A stretch of DNA of 7,013 nt from Rhizobacter sp. (GTDB lineage Bacteria; Pseudomonadota; Gammaproteobacteria; Burkholderiales; Burkholderiaceae), in assembly GCA_014379885.1 (NCBI GenBank), contig JACMKW010000202.1, positions 1 through 7,013 on the forward strand. Direction: 5' to 3'. The translations under genes and the position numbers were made by a program. The notes under the pieces were generated by a model that searched no databases, was not told the origin of the DNA, and saw nothing but the letters and a program-made list of their open reading frames with translations. Positions 6,361 to 7,013 of the stretch are shown here, piece after piece; within the stretch, counting starts at the first letter, position 1, and every line of letters begins with the position of its first letter.

Positions 6361-7011
6361 TCAGTTGCGTTGCAGCACATGCGCCACAGCCACCGAGCCC
6401 AGGCCGATCATGTGGGCCAGCGCCAGCCGCGCGCCGGGGTGTTGGCGCCCGGTGGCCTCGCCACGCAATTGGCGTGTGATCTCGGCCACCTGGCCGATGC
6501 CGGTCGGCCCCAGCGGGTGGCCCATGCCGATCAAGCCGCCCGAGGCGTTGATGGCGCAGCGCCCGCCAATGGCCGAATCGCCACGTGCCAGGTAGTGCGC
6601 GCCTTCGCCACGCTCGCACACGCCAATGGCTTCGCTGTAGAGAATTTCTTCGATCGAGAAGGCGTCGTGCAGCTCCACCATGTTCAGCTCGTGCGCGCCC
6701 ACGCCGGCTTGTTCGAGTGCGGCGGCAGCTGACTCGCGCACCATGTCAACGATGGGCGGTGTGTCGCCCTGGCCGAGCTTTTCGCTGGTGGACACCGATG
6801 CGGTGACACGCACCGCGCGCTCGCGCGGCAAACCGAGCCGAGCGATCGCGCCGCTTGACGCCACGATCACCGCCGCCGCACCTTCGCCGCGTGGGCAGCA
6901 CTGCTGCACCGTCAGCTCACCGGCCACACGCGGCGAGGCCAGCACCTGCTCCAGCGTACGTGGCTTGCGGAACTGTGCATACGGGTTGAGCGCCGCATTG
7001 CCGTGGTTCTT
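6361..7011 (-). CDS. thiolase, SCP-x/lipid-transfer-protein type, C-terminal part (5' end beyond the window)
   Basis: The frame runs off the right edge, so only the last 216 residues are visible; the codon for valine at 6943-6945 is internal, not a start. The segment opens with KNHGNAALNPYAQFRKP, a signature of SCP-x/lipid-transfer-type thiolases, followed by LTVQQCCPRGEGAAAVIV (33-50). Further landmarks are VELHDAFSIEE (112-122) and INASGGLIGMGHPLGPTGIGQ (154-174, containing the catalytic-loop histidine H165), then a C-terminal AHMIGLGS stretch (199-206). Expected role: CoA-dependent cleavage of a 3-ketoacyl-CoA, the last step of beta-oxidation. Two points are odd: HDAF replaces the HDCF reported for SCP2 thiolases, and no CxG motif is visible at the C-terminus where ordinary thiolases carry their second cysteine. 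An Ltp2-like retro-aldolase is therefore an alternative. The nucleophilic cysteine region lies outside the window. It is the first visible gene of the cluster; any promoter lies further right. Confidence 0.9.
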   Translation of the reverse strand, partial: KNHGNAALNPYAQFRKPRTLEQVLASPRVAGELTVQQCCPRGEGAAAVIVASSGAIARLGLPRERAVRVTASVSTSEKLGQGDTPPIVDMVRESAAAALEQAGVGAHELNMVELHDAFSIEEILYSEAIGVCERGEGAHYLARGDSAIGGRCAINASGGLIGMGHPLGPTGIGQVAEITRQLRGEATGRQHPGARLALAHMIGLGSVAVAHVLQRN

Positions 7012-7013
7012 CA

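Noticed and set aside
5411..6595. Long plus-strand open frame antisense to the hydratase and thiolase
   Set aside because: It has a His/Arg/Gly-rich low-complexity composition with no recognisable domain. It is the mirror of strongly supported minus-strand genes in GC-rich DNA.

Overview
The window is high-GC (roughly 65% by eye), densely packed bacterial DNA. Codon use, the PA2778-type C39 peptidase, the LivJ-like binding protein and a REP-like intergenic palindrome fit a betaproteobacterium of the Burkholderiales, most likely Comamonadaceae-like. That placement is inference from style, not from a marker gene.

Layout. At the left edge, on the plus strand, is the 3' part of a C39-family cysteine peptidase with TPR repeats. 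Everything else is on the minus strand and is transcribed from right to left. In order of transcription it reads: the C-terminal half of an SCP-x/lipid-transfer-type thiolase (cut by the right edge), an enoyl-CoA hydratase, a 149-base gap holding a REP-like palindromic element, a short-chain dehydrogenase, an FMN-dependent nitronate monooxygenase-family protein, and an AMP-forming acyl-CoA synthetase. After a further 249-base gap comes a periplasmic branched-chain-amino-acid-type (Peripla_BP_6) substrate-binding protein. The binding-protein gene and the peptidase gene converge and their coding ends overlap by 22 bases.

How the genes fit together. The ligase, hydratase, dehydrogenase and thiolase are a beta-oxidation-like set: activate a carboxylic acid to its CoA thioester, hydrate, oxidise and cleave. 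The dehydrogenase, FMN protein and ligase genes are joined by two ATGA stop/start overlaps, so the FMN protein is almost certainly part of the same pathway. Its role is more likely CoA-thioester or ring chemistry (as in FabK or IpdC) than nitronate detoxification. The orphan binding protein downstream may capture the acid substrate. The substrate cannot be read from the sequence. The gene classes resemble the late steps of actinobacterial steroid C/D-ring breakdown, but the hallmark genes of that pathway are not in the window.

No RNA genes, CRISPR arrays, insertion sequences or phage genes were seen. The best candidate for something undescribed is the catabolic gene set itself, together with its variant thiolase and FMN enzyme.
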